Part shown: positions 45,897 through 54,716 of the stretch, piece after piece
Position numbering within the stretch: the first letter of the stretch is position 1
How the letters are laid out: every line of letters begins with the position of its first letter
Origin: GCA-2693325 sp036343635
Lineage (GTDB): Bacteria; Latescibacterota; UBA2968; UBA8231
Direction: 5' to 3'
DNA: 64,000 nt
Assembly (NCBI GenBank): GCA_036343635.1
Contig: JAYYVF010000118.1
Span: 1-64,000 of the forward strand
Program-made: the position numbers and the translations under genes
The notes under the pieces: model-generated
Told to the model about the DNA's origin: nothing
Database searches by the model: none
The model's input: only the letters and a program-made list of their open reading frames with translations

Positions 45897-46715
45897 ATGC
45901 ACTACGGACATCTCAGTTGGCCCGATATTCGGGAAATTGACAAAGAAAAAACAGTTCTATTACCACTTGGATCATGCGAACAACATGGGCCACACATGCC
46001 GTTACTCACCGATACTATGATTGTAACTGCATTCGCTGAGGCGATAGAATCAGAGATGGGCAACGACATACTACTCTTACCAACACAGTGGATGGGGATG
46101 TCTGACCATCACCTAAACTTCCCGGGAACAGTAACAGCCAATCCGGAACTCTATACTCAATGGCTTGTTCGAACCCTGGAAACATTGCTAAAACACGGCT
46201 TCAGAAAAATTTTTATGCTTAACGGACACGGAGGAAATCAAGTGCCCGCTAATCAGGCATTGGTAGAGTTATACAGCCGAGGTTACGAACGCGAGGACAC
46301 GTGGGTTGGTTTCGCCAGTTATTGGCATCTCGGTTCTCCAACAATAGAAAAGGCCTACAAAGAAGGTATAAATGGCATACAATTTGAAAGCCCTATGCTT
46401 ACCCACGCCGACGAGTGGGAATATTCTCTTGGACTCCATATATTCCCCCATCTGTGCAAACCAGACCAAGCCAAAGCTATACCAACAGACTTCAAGACAG
46501 ATTATTACGACGTTGATCTATCCAAACACGTAATCAGTTTGTCTACGCCCTTCACCGCCTTTATTCCCACGGGAGCCGCCAACCATCCGGAGAAGGCAAG
46601 TAATGAAAAGGGTTCGGCTCTATTCAACGGAATTTCCTCAGATCTTTTCAAGTTTTTCAGTGAATTCAAAGGCTGGGAAAAACACCGTTCAGACAATAAT
46701 ATGGGCCAATTTTGA
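45897..46715 (+). CDS. creatininase-family amidohydrolase
   Basis: A 272-residue metal hydrolase of the creatininase / mycofactocin MftE fold. Likely metal ligands are Glu28, His30 (CEQHGPHMP) and Asp39 (LTDTM), with HGGNQ and the downstream Glu (QFESPMLTHADEWE). The ATG at 45897 follows GGGGAAAT. Substrates in this family range from creatinine to formamide intermediates of riboflavin or pyrroloquinoline-type pathways and cannot be read here. It stands 39 bp before an ABC exporter pair, in the same direction; functional connection is not shown. Confidence 0.9.
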   Translation: MHYGHLSWPDIREIDKEKTVLLPLGSCEQHGPHMPLLTDTMIVTAFAEAIESEMGNDILLLPTQWMGMSDHHLNFPGTVTANPELYTQWLVRTLETLLKHGFRKIFMLNGHGGNQVPANQALVELYSRGYEREDTWVGFASYWHLGSPTIEKAYKEGINGIQFESPMLTHADEWEYSLGLHIFPHLCKPDQAKAIPTDFKTDYYDVDLSKHVISLSTPFTAFIPTGAANHPEKASNEKGSALFNGISSDLFKFFSEFKGWEKHRSDNNMGQF

Positions 46716-46754
46716 TAGCCCACGTTGTGAATCAATGAACAATATAATCGGAAA

Positions 46755-48506
46755 TTGAATGTGTTCGGACCCTATGCAAAATATGCTAGGCCATATAAAA
46801 AACTACTGTCTTTAGGCATTTTCGCTATAGCTATCGCCCAGGCAGCGGGCAATTACATACCAATGCTCGTGAAAGATGCCATTGATGTCCTGGACATAGA
46901 AAATATCGGGAAAACCGACCAATCGAATCAGATTTTCCAATGCGTCCTTGTTATATCTGGACTGGCTTTGATCGTTGCAGTATGCAGCTTTTCAATGCGT
47001 ATTTGGTTAGGTCGTGCATCTGCTCGTATTGAATACGACATTCGCACTGCATATTTTTCCCACCTACTTAAACAACCTCTGACATATTATCAGACGCAGC
47101 ATACGGGCGATTTAATGTCCCGCGCCACTAATGACCTAAATTCCGTGCGGATATTTTTCACGTATGGCATTAGAGGCATTGTAGAATCTGGACTCATTTT
47201 TATTTTCAGCATATTCTGGATGTGCTTTATTGATTGGAAGTTGGCATTGCTGGTAATCTTGCCTGTTCCTGTTTTTATGCTCTTACTCGGACGCATGGCA
47301 ACGATCGTGCACAACCGCTTTCTTGCAATTCAAGATTTTTTCGGCCATATGAGCAATTTTATTCAAGAAAACCTCGCTGGGACACGAGTCATCAAGGCCT
47401 ATGTGCAAGGGAAGGAACAGAATGCAGCGTTTGATAAGCTAAACAACGAATATTTACATAAAAACAGTCGCCTTATACAGACCCATGCCTCTTATCGTCC
47501 TCTAACCCATATGGTTGCCTCTATTTGCTTAGGTTTAAACCTTTGGCTTGGCGGCAAAGGTGTCATTGACGGATCATTTTCTTTGGGATCTTTTGTCGCA
47601 TTCAACGCCTATTTGACTCAGTTAATCCGGCCAATCATGTATTCGGCCTGGGTAATAGATCGCTTTCAGCGCGCTCTTGTTGCTATGCATCGCATCAACG
47701 AAATCATGAACGTCGTGCCTGACATACAAGACAAAAAAGTTGTCTGTCGGGCGAACCCTATTCACGGTGAAATTGAGTTCCGTGGACTAAATTTTTCCTA
47801 TCACGACACAAAAATTCTTCACCATATTAACCTCAAAATTCCTGCAGGCACAACCGTAGGAATAATGGGGCGCGTAGGTGCAGGAAAAACAACTTTCGGT
47901 CGATTGATCCCACGCCTTATACAAGCACCGGCTGAACAACTATTTATTGACGGGCGTCCTATCGAACATTGGCCTATCGATCAGCTACGTAGCAGTATCG
48001 GATATGTTTCACAAACCCCATTTCTTTTTTCTAACACGATAACAAACAATATCGGGTACGGCCGCGAGGATGCTCCAAAGGAATCGGTGATCCAAGCTGC
48101 TGAATGGGCTCAACTCCACAGAGACGTCAACGAATTTGAACAAGGGTTTGATACCGTTGTCGGAGAAAGGGGTATCACTTTATCTGGCGGACAGAAACAG
48201 CGTTCGACCATAGCGCGTGCTCTAATTCGTCAACCACAAATTCTAATACTCGACGACGCACTGTCTGCAGTAGACACTCAGACAGAAGAGGCTATTTTGA
48301 AGCACTTTAGCAATATAATGCAAGGACGCACTACGTTGATTATTGCTCACCGTGTTTCTACGCTGCGTCACTGCGACCACATCATTATCCTAGAGAATGG
48401 ACATATCCTAGAGCAAGGTTCGCAACAGGCACTTATAAGCAAAAACGGATTCTATGCGGACTTGTGTAAACGTCAAAAAATTGCCAGTGAACTAGAAAAA
48501 CTATGA
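46755..48506 (+). CDS. ABC exporter half, degenerate-site subunit
   Basis: A 583-residue type IV ABC exporter subunit: six membrane helices (about 15-300), then an ATPase domain with Walker A GRVGAGKTT (about 371), signature LSGGQKQR and Walker B ILILDDALSAVD. The catalytic Glu after Walker B is Asp here, the hallmark of the degenerate site in heterodimeric exporters such as TM287/288 and BmrCD. Its stop overlaps the next gene's start by 4 bp, so the two form one transporter. The start is TTG at 46755 (a GTG at 46761 is possible). The substrate is unknown (lipid, peptide or drug). Confidence 0.92.
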   Translation: MNVFGPYAKYARPYKKLLSLGIFAIAIAQAAGNYIPMLVKDAIDVLDIENIGKTDQSNQIFQCVLVISGLALIVAVCSFSMRIWLGRASARIEYDIRTAYFSHLLKQPLTYYQTQHTGDLMSRATNDLNSVRIFFTYGIRGIVESGLIFIFSIFWMCFIDWKLALLVILPVPVFMLLLGRMATIVHNRFLAIQDFFGHMSNFIQENLAGTRVIKAYVQGKEQNAAFDKLNNEYLHKNSRLIQTHASYRPLTHMVASICLGLNLWLGGKGVIDGSFSLGSFVAFNAYLTQLIRPIMYSAWVIDRFQRALVAMHRINEIMNVVPDIQDKKVVCRANPIHGEIEFRGLNFSYHDTKILHHINLKIPAGTTVGIMGRVGAGKTTFGRLIPRLIQAPAEQLFIDGRPIEHWPIDQLRSSIGYVSQTPFLFSNTITNNIGYGREDAPKESVIQAAEWAQLHRDVNEFEQGFDTVVGERGITLSGGQKQRSTIARALIRQPQILILDDALSAVDTQTEEAILKHFSNIMQGRTTLIIAHRVSTLRHCDHIIILENGHILEQGSQQALISKNGFYADLCKRQKIASELEKL

Positions 48507-50293
48507 GCAACGATCTAAATAAAGAGGAAGAAATACAGCATCGTTCGTTTAACGGGCGATTACTAATCAAGTTACTCTCCTATCTCCGTCCTCACAAAAA
48601 ACGCGTCGTATTATCGTTCGTGACGATCGCCTTCGCAGCTTTCTTTAGCCAAATCGGACCATGGCTAACACAAATCGCTGTTGACGATTATATCGGTACG
48701 GGTGACTACGAAGGACTTAGCTGGGTTGTAACCGCTTTTTTTGCTTGTATTCTCGCACAATATGTAACCCAATATGCTCAAACCCTAATCACTGAAACCA
48801 TGGGGCAACATGTAATGCTCGATTTGCGTCGAGATATTTTTGCTCACCTTCAGCGACTTCCCCTAGATTATTTTGACCATACCCCATTGGGTCGTATTAT
48901 GACACGAACTTCAAACGACGTTGAAGCTCTTAACGAATTTTTTAGCGAAGGCATAGTGTCCGTTTTTATGGATCTATTCATGCTTGTAGCAATACTATGC
49001 TTCATGTTATACATAGACCCCAAACTCACCCTAATTTGCTGTATCGTTGTCCCCATTCTAGCCGTTTCAACATTCTATTTGCAAAATAAGGCAATGGTAG
49101 CATACCGGGAATTGCGAGTTCGATTAGCTAGACTCAATTCTTATCTTCAAGAAAACATCACGGGCATGGAAGTAGTTCAATTGTTCGGTCGTGAAAAACG
49201 TAACCTTAAAGACTTTGATGAAGAACATCTACCTTATAGACGAGCTGAAGAGCGGGAAATCTTCTTCTATGCTGTGTTTTTTCCTTTTACTGAATTGATA
49301 GGTACACTCGGAGTAGCTGGCGTAGTATGGTTAGGAGCCTCTGCGGTTATGTCCGAGCGTATCGCGTTTGGCGTATTAGTAGCCTTCTTACAATACATAC
49401 GCCGCTTTTTCCGACCTATAATGGATATAAGCGACCGCTACGCTTTACTCCAAAGTGCCATGGCCTCCTCTGAACGTATTTTTGAACTCATAGAAACACC
49501 CATAGAGCATTCGGGAGGATCGCGTCGAAATTTACCAAATGACCTAAGGTCTGGTACCATTGAGTTCGAGAACGTTTATTTTAAATACGAAGAAGCATCC
49601 AATGATTGGATACTGCGGGACGTGAGTTTCCGGGTTGAGGCAGGACAAAGTTTAGCATTAGTCGGATCCACAGGTTCAGGCAAAACAACCATTGTGAGTT
49701 TGTTGTGTCGCTTTTATGACATCCAGAAAGGTACTATTCGCGTCGACGGTGTCGACATCCGGACTTGGAACACAGAGCAACTGAGAGAGAGAATAAGCAT
49801 AGTGCAACAAGATGTATTTCTATTTTCGGGATCAATCAAAGATAATATTCGTCTGGGGAATGAGAAAATTAGCTTGGAAGATGTTGAACAAGCTGCTGGC
49901 GTAGTAAACGCGGATGGTTTCATCAATGAACTAAAACACAAGTATGACCATCAAGTTGCAGAAAGAGGTTCGACACTATCTGGAGGGCAGCAACAACTAT
50001 TGTCTTTCGCTCGCGCCCTTGCTTTCAATCCTGAGATATTAGTACTCGACGAAGCAACCTCAGCTATAGACACAGAAACCGAGCAATTAATTCAGGATGC
50101 CATAAGCAAACTCATGCGTGGGCGGACATCAATTGTAATTGCCCACCGGCTTTCCACTATCCAAAATGCTAACCAAATCTTGGTTCTTCACCATGGACAA
50201 ATAAGAGAACGGGGCAGTCACAATGAACTAATAAAACAAGGAGGTATTTACGCCAAACTTCATGCCCTAAACTACGAGGACACCAAGCACTAA
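48503..50293 (+). CDS. ABC exporter half, canonical-site subunit
   Basis: A 596-residue partner of the preceding subunit: about 40 leading residues, six membrane helices (about 30-320), then an ATPase with Walker A GSTGSGKTT, signature LSGGQQQLLSFARAL and Walker B ILVLDEATSAID, with the catalytic Glu intact. Translational coupling (ATGA overlap) and the D/E difference show a heterodimer with one hydrolytic and one degenerate site. The downstream flank has the convergent YtxH gene; no regulator or outer-membrane factor is adjacent. Confidence 0.93.
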   Translation: MSNDLNKEEEIQHRSFNGRLLIKLLSYLRPHKKRVVLSFVTIAFAAFFSQIGPWLTQIAVDDYIGTGDYEGLSWVVTAFFACILAQYVTQYAQTLITETMGQHVMLDLRRDIFAHLQRLPLDYFDHTPLGRIMTRTSNDVEALNEFFSEGIVSVFMDLFMLVAILCFMLYIDPKLTLICCIVVPILAVSTFYLQNKAMVAYRELRVRLARLNSYLQENITGMEVVQLFGREKRNLKDFDEEHLPYRRAEEREIFFYAVFFPFTELIGTLGVAGVVWLGASAVMSERIAFGVLVAFLQYIRRFFRPIMDISDRYALLQSAMASSERIFELIETPIEHSGGSRRNLPNDLRSGTIEFENVYFKYEEASNDWILRDVSFRVEAGQSLALVGSTGSGKTTIVSLLCRFYDIQKGTIRVDGVDIRTWNTEQLRERISIVQQDVFLFSGSIKDNIRLGNEKISLEDVEQAAGVVNADGFINELKHKYDHQVAERGSTLSGGQQQLLSFARALAFNPEILVLDEATSAIDTETEQLIQDAISKLMRGRTSIVIAHRLSTIQNANQILVLHHGQIRERGSHNELIKQGGIYAKLHALNYEDTKH

Positions 50294-50297
50294 CCCC

Positions 50298-50549
50298 TCA
50301 TAGTGCAGCTTTCGTCTCTATCGAACCTTCACTCGCATCACCATCAACAAAATCCTCAACAGCCTCTACAATCTGATCACGTGTAGACTCCGCTTTCTTA
50401 GATAGTCTCCGACGCGTAACATCACCCCGATGCGGAGCAGAAAGTATACCTGCCAGGGCTCCTAAAAAAACGCCTAAGCCAAGCCCGATAATAAATGCCC
50501 CCAGTCCACTAGACTTGCGATGTTGCGGATAAAATTTTCTATATAACAT
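50298..50549 (-). CDS. YtxH-like small membrane protein
   Basis: About 83 residues with one N-terminal membrane segment (LGAFIIGLGLGVFLGALAGI), the SAPHRGDVTRRRL motif of YtxH-domain proteins, and an acidic C-terminal coil (DQIVEAVEDFVDGDA). I start at the ATG at 50549, which has GAGGGG at good spacing, rather than the longer frame from 50609. It lies 4 bp from the convergent stop of the ABC gene. YtxH proteins are stress-related membrane-associated proteins of unclear role. Confidence in the gene is good; the function is not known. Confidence 0.8.
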   Translation of the reverse strand: MLYRKFYPQHRKSSGLGAFIIGLGLGVFLGALAGILSAPHRGDVTRRRLSKKAESTRDQIVEAVEDFVDGDASEGSIETKAAL

Positions 50550-50717
50550 GACACCCCTCTCGTAAAAATGCATATCAGCGTAATAATAATATAAAAATGC
50601 ACCAAACAAACAGGAAGTTCAATTTAATCGGTGTTGTTTAATACCGCCCCAATACCTATTTTTTTGGTAATATAAACCTTCCAACACGAATATTCTCCAT
50701 GCTATGGAGAGGAATAA

Positions 50718-52199
50718 ATGGCCAAGGTATTACCCAACCCTTCACACAGCTTAAAAGAATTTCGTATTCTTCCCGGCTACACCCCCAAAGACGGGAATGC
50801 ACCAAACGTGCAACTTACCACTCGCTTGTGCCAAAAAGGCGAACAGTTTATCGAATTGAGCACACCCTTTCTAAGTGCGGCCATGCAAGCGGTGACCGGT
50901 GTAGATATGGCAATATCCCTTGCTCAATTAGGTGGGATCGGCATCCTACCTGTAAGCCAAACAATTGATGAACAATGTACGAAAGTTGGTCAAGTAAAGA
51001 GATTTAAAGCTGGATTTCAAACTGACATAATAACCCTCTCACCACGTCAAAATATATCTGATGTCCTCTCCATAATACAAGACACTGGATACACAACTTT
51101 TCCCGTCACTGAAAGTGGAACGTTTCACGATAAACTTATTGGCATCCTAACAGACAAGGATTTCGATGAACGGCGTGACCTTTCCGTTCAAGTCAGTGAG
51201 CGCATGAAAACAGACGTACAGTTTGGAACGGAAGTTACTGAACTGCGGCCGGCAAATGATTTGATGATTAAACTTGGACGAGGATTTCTCCCCATTCTTT
51301 CTAAAGATGGAATCTTGCAAACGGTCGTTTTTAAAAAAGACCTAGACAAGCACTTAAGACATCCAAATGAATCAATCGATGAACAAAAACGCCTGCTCGT
51401 GGGTGCAGCCGTTTCCACCCACGCAGAAGATCGAGAGCGTGCTCAAGAACTCATCGCAAATGGAGTAGATGTCCTATTCCTCGATGCTTCAGACGGACAC
51501 ACCGAACACCAGGGCGAAATGATTGACTTCATTAAAAAACATTCGAATACCCCTGTGGTTGGTGGTAACATTGTAACGAGTGAGGGCTTCCGTTTTCTAG
51601 TAGACTCTGGCGCAGATGCTGTGAAGATAGGTATGGGCATAGGCTCGGGATGCACGACTCAGGAAGTAAAAGCTACGGGACGGGGTCAAGGCACTGCTCT
51701 CATGGAAGTTGGAAAAATTCGGCAAGATTTTGTCAATAAAAGTGGCCATTATATACCTCTTATTGCTGATGGTGGGATTTCTGGGCCCGCAGATATGTCG
51801 GTAGCCTTAGCCTTAGGAGCTGACACATTGATGATGGGCAACTTCTTTGCTCGCTACACTGAAAGTCATGGCAGCTTAATGCGAAATACTGCGGGTGAAA
51901 TAGTTAAGGAATATTGGATGGAGGGCAGCATGCGCGCTCATAACATGCGACGTTACACTCAAACAAAAGAAAATTTCTTCGAAGAGGGTATTTCAGGATA
52001 TGTCCCTCACGTTGGTTCGATTTTCGACAAGCTGCCAATGATAGTCCAGATGCTCCGAGCCACTTTAGCAACCGCGGGATGTAAGAGCATAGAGGAATTG
52101 CATTCTCATGCCATTCTTGAAATGCAATCTCCCTCAGCACTTTTGGATAGCAAAATACACAATATAGTTCCCATGAATATAGACCAACAAGTCCTCTAA
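50718..52199 (+). CDS. guaB: IMP dehydrogenase, Tritrichomonas-type motif variant
   Basis: Oxidises IMP to XMP, the committed step of GMP synthesis. 493 residues: barrel halves around a pair of CBS domains (about residues 95-220), catalytic Cys312 in GIGSGCTTQEV followed by TGRGQGTALMEV, and the flap Arg-Tyr in RAHNMRRYTQ with FFEEGISGYVPHVGS. The Q-E-V after the cysteine and the G-x-G-Q are like the enzymes of some protists and bacteria rather than E. coli GuaB. The ATG has GAGAGGAATA upstream. It heads a six-gene run (17 bp to the next gene), mostly of unrelated genes. GMP reductase is a less likely alternative, because it lacks the CBS pair. Confidence 0.88.
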   Translation: MAKVLPNPSHSLKEFRILPGYTPKDGNAPNVQLTTRLCQKGEQFIELSTPFLSAAMQAVTGVDMAISLAQLGGIGILPVSQTIDEQCTKVGQVKRFKAGFQTDIITLSPRQNISDVLSIIQDTGYTTFPVTESGTFHDKLIGILTDKDFDERRDLSVQVSERMKTDVQFGTEVTELRPANDLMIKLGRGFLPILSKDGILQTVVFKKDLDKHLRHPNESIDEQKRLLVGAAVSTHAEDRERAQELIANGVDVLFLDASDGHTEHQGEMIDFIKKHSNTPVVGGNIVTSEGFRFLVDSGADAVKIGMGIGSGCTTQEVKATGRGQGTALMEVGKIRQDFVNKSGHYIPLIADGGISGPADMSVALALGADTLMMGNFFARYTESHGSLMRNTAGEIVKEYWMEGSMRAHNMRRYTQTKENFFEEGISGYVPHVGSIFDKLPMIVQMLRATLATAGCKSIEELHSHAILEMQSPSALLDSKIHNIVPMNIDQQVL

Positions 52200-52215
52200 T
52201 TGGAGCCCGAATAGG

Positions 52216-52932
52216 ATGAAGATTCTACTTTCAGGTGCCAGTGATCCGTTCGCTTTCGTATTGTCAAGTGCTCTACGAAAAAAACACGAAATTCGTTTAA
52301 CAGACACCGTCCAGATTGAGACAGATTTCGAATTTGTTACGTCCAAACTCGATCACGATGAGACAACTGACCATTTAGTAAAAGACGTGGATGTGTTAAT
52401 TTGCCTACCATATTCTCCTCGCGCCAAGGACCACGAAACAGATTGGATCGATGTAACTACGCGTCGTCAGTATAATCTACTCTCAGCTGCAGCAACTGCT
52501 AACGTGTCCCAAATCATTGCTATCAGCACCCTTGACCTTATGACTCCTTACGATAAGGACATGACGGTAACGGAAGACTGGAAGCCGTTACCCAGTACAG
52601 ATCCTGAAATACTTGGAGCACATTTAACCGAATTTGTAGCCAGGGAATTTGCCCATAGCAATACTTTAAACGTAACCATACTTCGCTTGGGTCACTTAAT
52701 ACAAGAACAAGGTGCTGAAGACGAACAATATGATCCAATGTGGATAGAGGAATCGGATGCTGCTGTGGCCATCTCCTTATTAATCGAGCAAGATTTTTTA
52801 CCGAGTCCTCCACAAATTCCATATAGGGTCTTACACCTTCAATCCGTCTCTAAATTTTCACGCTTTTCATCTCAGCGGACTTGCGACCTCCTTGACTTTA
52901 TCCCGCAACAAGGATTCGAGAAAAATCAATGA
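52216..52932 (+). CDS. SDR-type NAD(P)-binding protein, degenerate nucleotide loop
   Basis: A 238-residue Rossmann-fold protein resembling extended SDR epimerases: opening LLSGASDPFAF with the second and third glycines of GxxGxxG replaced, DVDVLICLPY strand, and STLDLMTPYDKDM region. The canonical Tyr-x-x-x-Lys pair is not obvious (LMTPYDKD is the only nearby Tyr-Lys). It overlaps the next SDR gene by 4 bp (ATGA), and the two may form a heteromer in which this one is a weaker or non-catalytic partner. The substrate is not identifiable. It is 17 bp downstream of the IMP dehydrogenase gene. Confidence 0.75.
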   Translation: MKILLSGASDPFAFVLSSALRKKHEIRLTDTVQIETDFEFVTSKLDHDETTDHLVKDVDVLICLPYSPRAKDHETDWIDVTTRRQYNLLSAAATANVSQIIAISTLDLMTPYDKDMTVTEDWKPLPSTDPEILGAHLTEFVAREFAHSNTLNVTILRLGHLIQEQGAEDEQYDPMWIEESDAAVAISLLIEQDFLPSPPQIPYRVLHLQSVSKFSRFSSQRTCDLLDFIPQQGFEKNQ

Positions 52933-53663
52933 AAGTTCTTCTGTTAGGCGGTAACGGTTTTTTGGGTCCACATGTAGTCAAAGAGTTGGAGGGAGACTAC
53001 AGCCTACGCATCACAGATATTGTAGAAATAGACAGCCCCCATGAAACTATGTGTGTGGACGTTAGCGATATTGACCAGGTAAGAAGAGCCGCTGAAGGCA
53101 CCGATGTAATTGTCAATTGCTCAGTCCTTCGGCCAGATCGAAAATTAGCGTTTGATGTTAATACAATGGGGACCTACAATGCGATAAAAACGGCCGTTGA
53201 GCTTGAACATAAACGTTTCATTAATACGGGACCGCATTTTACGCAAGTAGGTCCCAGTTATGAAAATTTTGATTTCGAGATCTCAGAAGACGTGCCGCTT
53301 CACTCGGGCCTGAATCTATATGCACACAGCAAATCTATTGGACAGGAAATTTGTCAAGTGTTTAGTGATAATCACGACATAAATGTTCTTACAATGTTGT
53401 TTTTAAGCTTCCGAGAACCCGAACCAAATCCTAGCGAATTTGGAGGAAACACTAATCCATTCTCGGTAACTTTCCGAGATGCTGCCCGTGCAATACGCAA
53501 AGGCTTGGAAACAGATTTAAACGCTCTGCCTTCACGATGCGAAATCTTTTTCATCACGACGGACACGCCCCACGGACGTTACCGTAATGTTAAGGCAAGA
53601 ACGCTTTTAAAGTGGGAACCACAAGACAAACTAGAGAAGTACTGGCGTAAGAAAAAAACCTGA
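52929..53663 (+). CDS. extended SDR / NAD-dependent epimerase-like protein
   Basis: A 244-residue protein: intact GGNGFLG nucleotide loop, VCVDVSDIDQVRRA-type acidic region, NTGPHFTQ strand, and the catalytic YAHSK (Tyr-x-x-x-Lys) preceding IGQEICQVF. It is short for an extended SDR epimerase (300+ residues usual). The overlap with the previous gene and 4-bp gap to the HpnZ-like gene indicate one operon. The substrate is unknown; sugars or phosphonate alcohols would both fit the operon partners. Confidence 0.8.
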   Translation: MKVLLLGGNGFLGPHVVKELEGDYSLRITDIVEIDSPHETMCVDVSDIDQVRRAAEGTDVIVNCSVLRPDRKLAFDVNTMGTYNAIKTAVELEHKRFINTGPHFTQVGPSYENFDFEISEDVPLHSGLNLYAHSKSIGQEICQVFSDNHDINVLTMLFLSFREPEPNPSEFGGNTNPFSVTFRDAARAIRKGLETDLNALPSRCEIFFITTDTPHGRYRNVKARTLLKWEPQDKLEKYWRKKKT

Positions 53664-53667
53664 AACC

Positions 53668-54705
53668 ATGGCATATGCTCAAGTTTTTGTAGGTGCAGAC
53701 CTACCTCTAGAAAAAGAGGAGAAACCACTTCCAAAAACGCTTGGCGATGGACAGATGTTGGTTCGCATTACATTGGCCACTATTTGTGGATCGGATTTGC
53801 ATACACTATCGGGTCAACGTCAAGAAAAAACTCCATGTATATTAGGTCATGAGGCCGTCGGTCGTATTGTGGCAACTGGGGGGAAACGTGAGACTTGGAA
53901 ACGGGGTCAACGTGTAACCTGGTCAATAGCCGACAGTTGTGGCGATTGCGTTGCCTGTTTGGATTTCGCCTTACCCGAAAAATGCCACAAACTTTTCAAA
54001 TATGGCCACGCTACCCTGGAAGACGGTTCGGGCTTAAATGGATGTTACGCCAGCCACATAGTTATCCGAGGAGGAACCCGCGTCGTCAAAGTGCCTGAAG
54101 ATTTAAGTGACGCAGTAGTAGCTCCGGCAAACTGCGCCCTGGCCACTATGGTCAACGCAACATCAGACCTACCGACTCCCTGCAATTCCGCATTAATACA
54201 AGGTTCAGGCTTACTGGGTATCTACGCTTGTGCATTACTCCATCAACGAGGTATTCCTCGTATTTACTGCATGGATCAAATACCCTCAAGACGTGAGTAT
54301 AGTGAAAAATTTGGTGGTATACCCATCGAACATGTTGAACAGATTTATTCCCGCGAACCCAACGGGGTTGATTTGGCAATCGAAGTAACCGGAGCTCCCC
54401 AAATACTAGGTGAGGGGGTTTCTGCACTTAGAGTAGGTGGCCACTACGTATTCGTAGGCATGGTGCATCCGGATAGCATGTTACCTATCACTGGCGAACA
54501 GATCATTCGTAAATGCCTCCGTATACGCGGAGTTCATAATTACGGTCCTCAGCACCTGGAAACAGCCATTAAGTTCCTACAACAAACCCAACATTACTAC
54601 CCCTATGAAGACCTTGTCCGACCACCACTTTCCTTAACTGAGTTACCTACAGCAATCAAAATAGCCGAATCAAAACAATTCTTTAGAGTCGCGGTCAAAC
54701 CATAA
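53668..54705 (+). CDS. zinc alcohol dehydrogenase, phosphonate-associated HpnZ type
   Basis: A 345-residue MDR alcohol dehydrogenase. Catalytic-zinc region: CGSDLH and GHEAVG; structural-zinc cysteines in CGDCVACLDFALPEKC (four Cys, spaced 3,3,9). Nucleotide loop GSGLLGIYA. The WSIADSCGDC, KLFKYGHATL and PANCALATM segments match the proposed phosphonate-catabolism alcohol dehydrogenase family (TIGR03366, 'HpnZ') as I remember it. It should oxidise or reduce an aldehyde-alcohol pair. It is 4 bp after the SDR gene and 11 bp before the FAD oxidoreductase; this HpnZ-HpnW pairing supports the phosphonate association, though the family has no solid biochemistry. Confidence 0.82.
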   Translation: MAYAQVFVGADLPLEKEEKPLPKTLGDGQMLVRITLATICGSDLHTLSGQRQEKTPCILGHEAVGRIVATGGKRETWKRGQRVTWSIADSCGDCVACLDFALPEKCHKLFKYGHATLEDGSGLNGCYASHIVIRGGTRVVKVPEDLSDAVVAPANCALATMVNATSDLPTPCNSALIQGSGLLGIYACALLHQRGIPRIYCMDQIPSRREYSEKFGGIPIEHVEQIYSREPNGVDLAIEVTGAPQILGEGVSALRVGGHYVFVGMVHPDSMLPITGEQIIRKCLRIRGVHNYGPQHLETAIKFLQQTQHYYPYEDLVRPPLSLTELPTAIKIAESKQFFRVAVKP

Positions 54706-54716
54706 AAAATAATTGC

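Noticed and set aside
50718..52199. GMP reductase instead of IMP dehydrogenase
   Set aside because: The CBS pair and IMPDH flap residues are present; GMP reductases lack the CBS domains.
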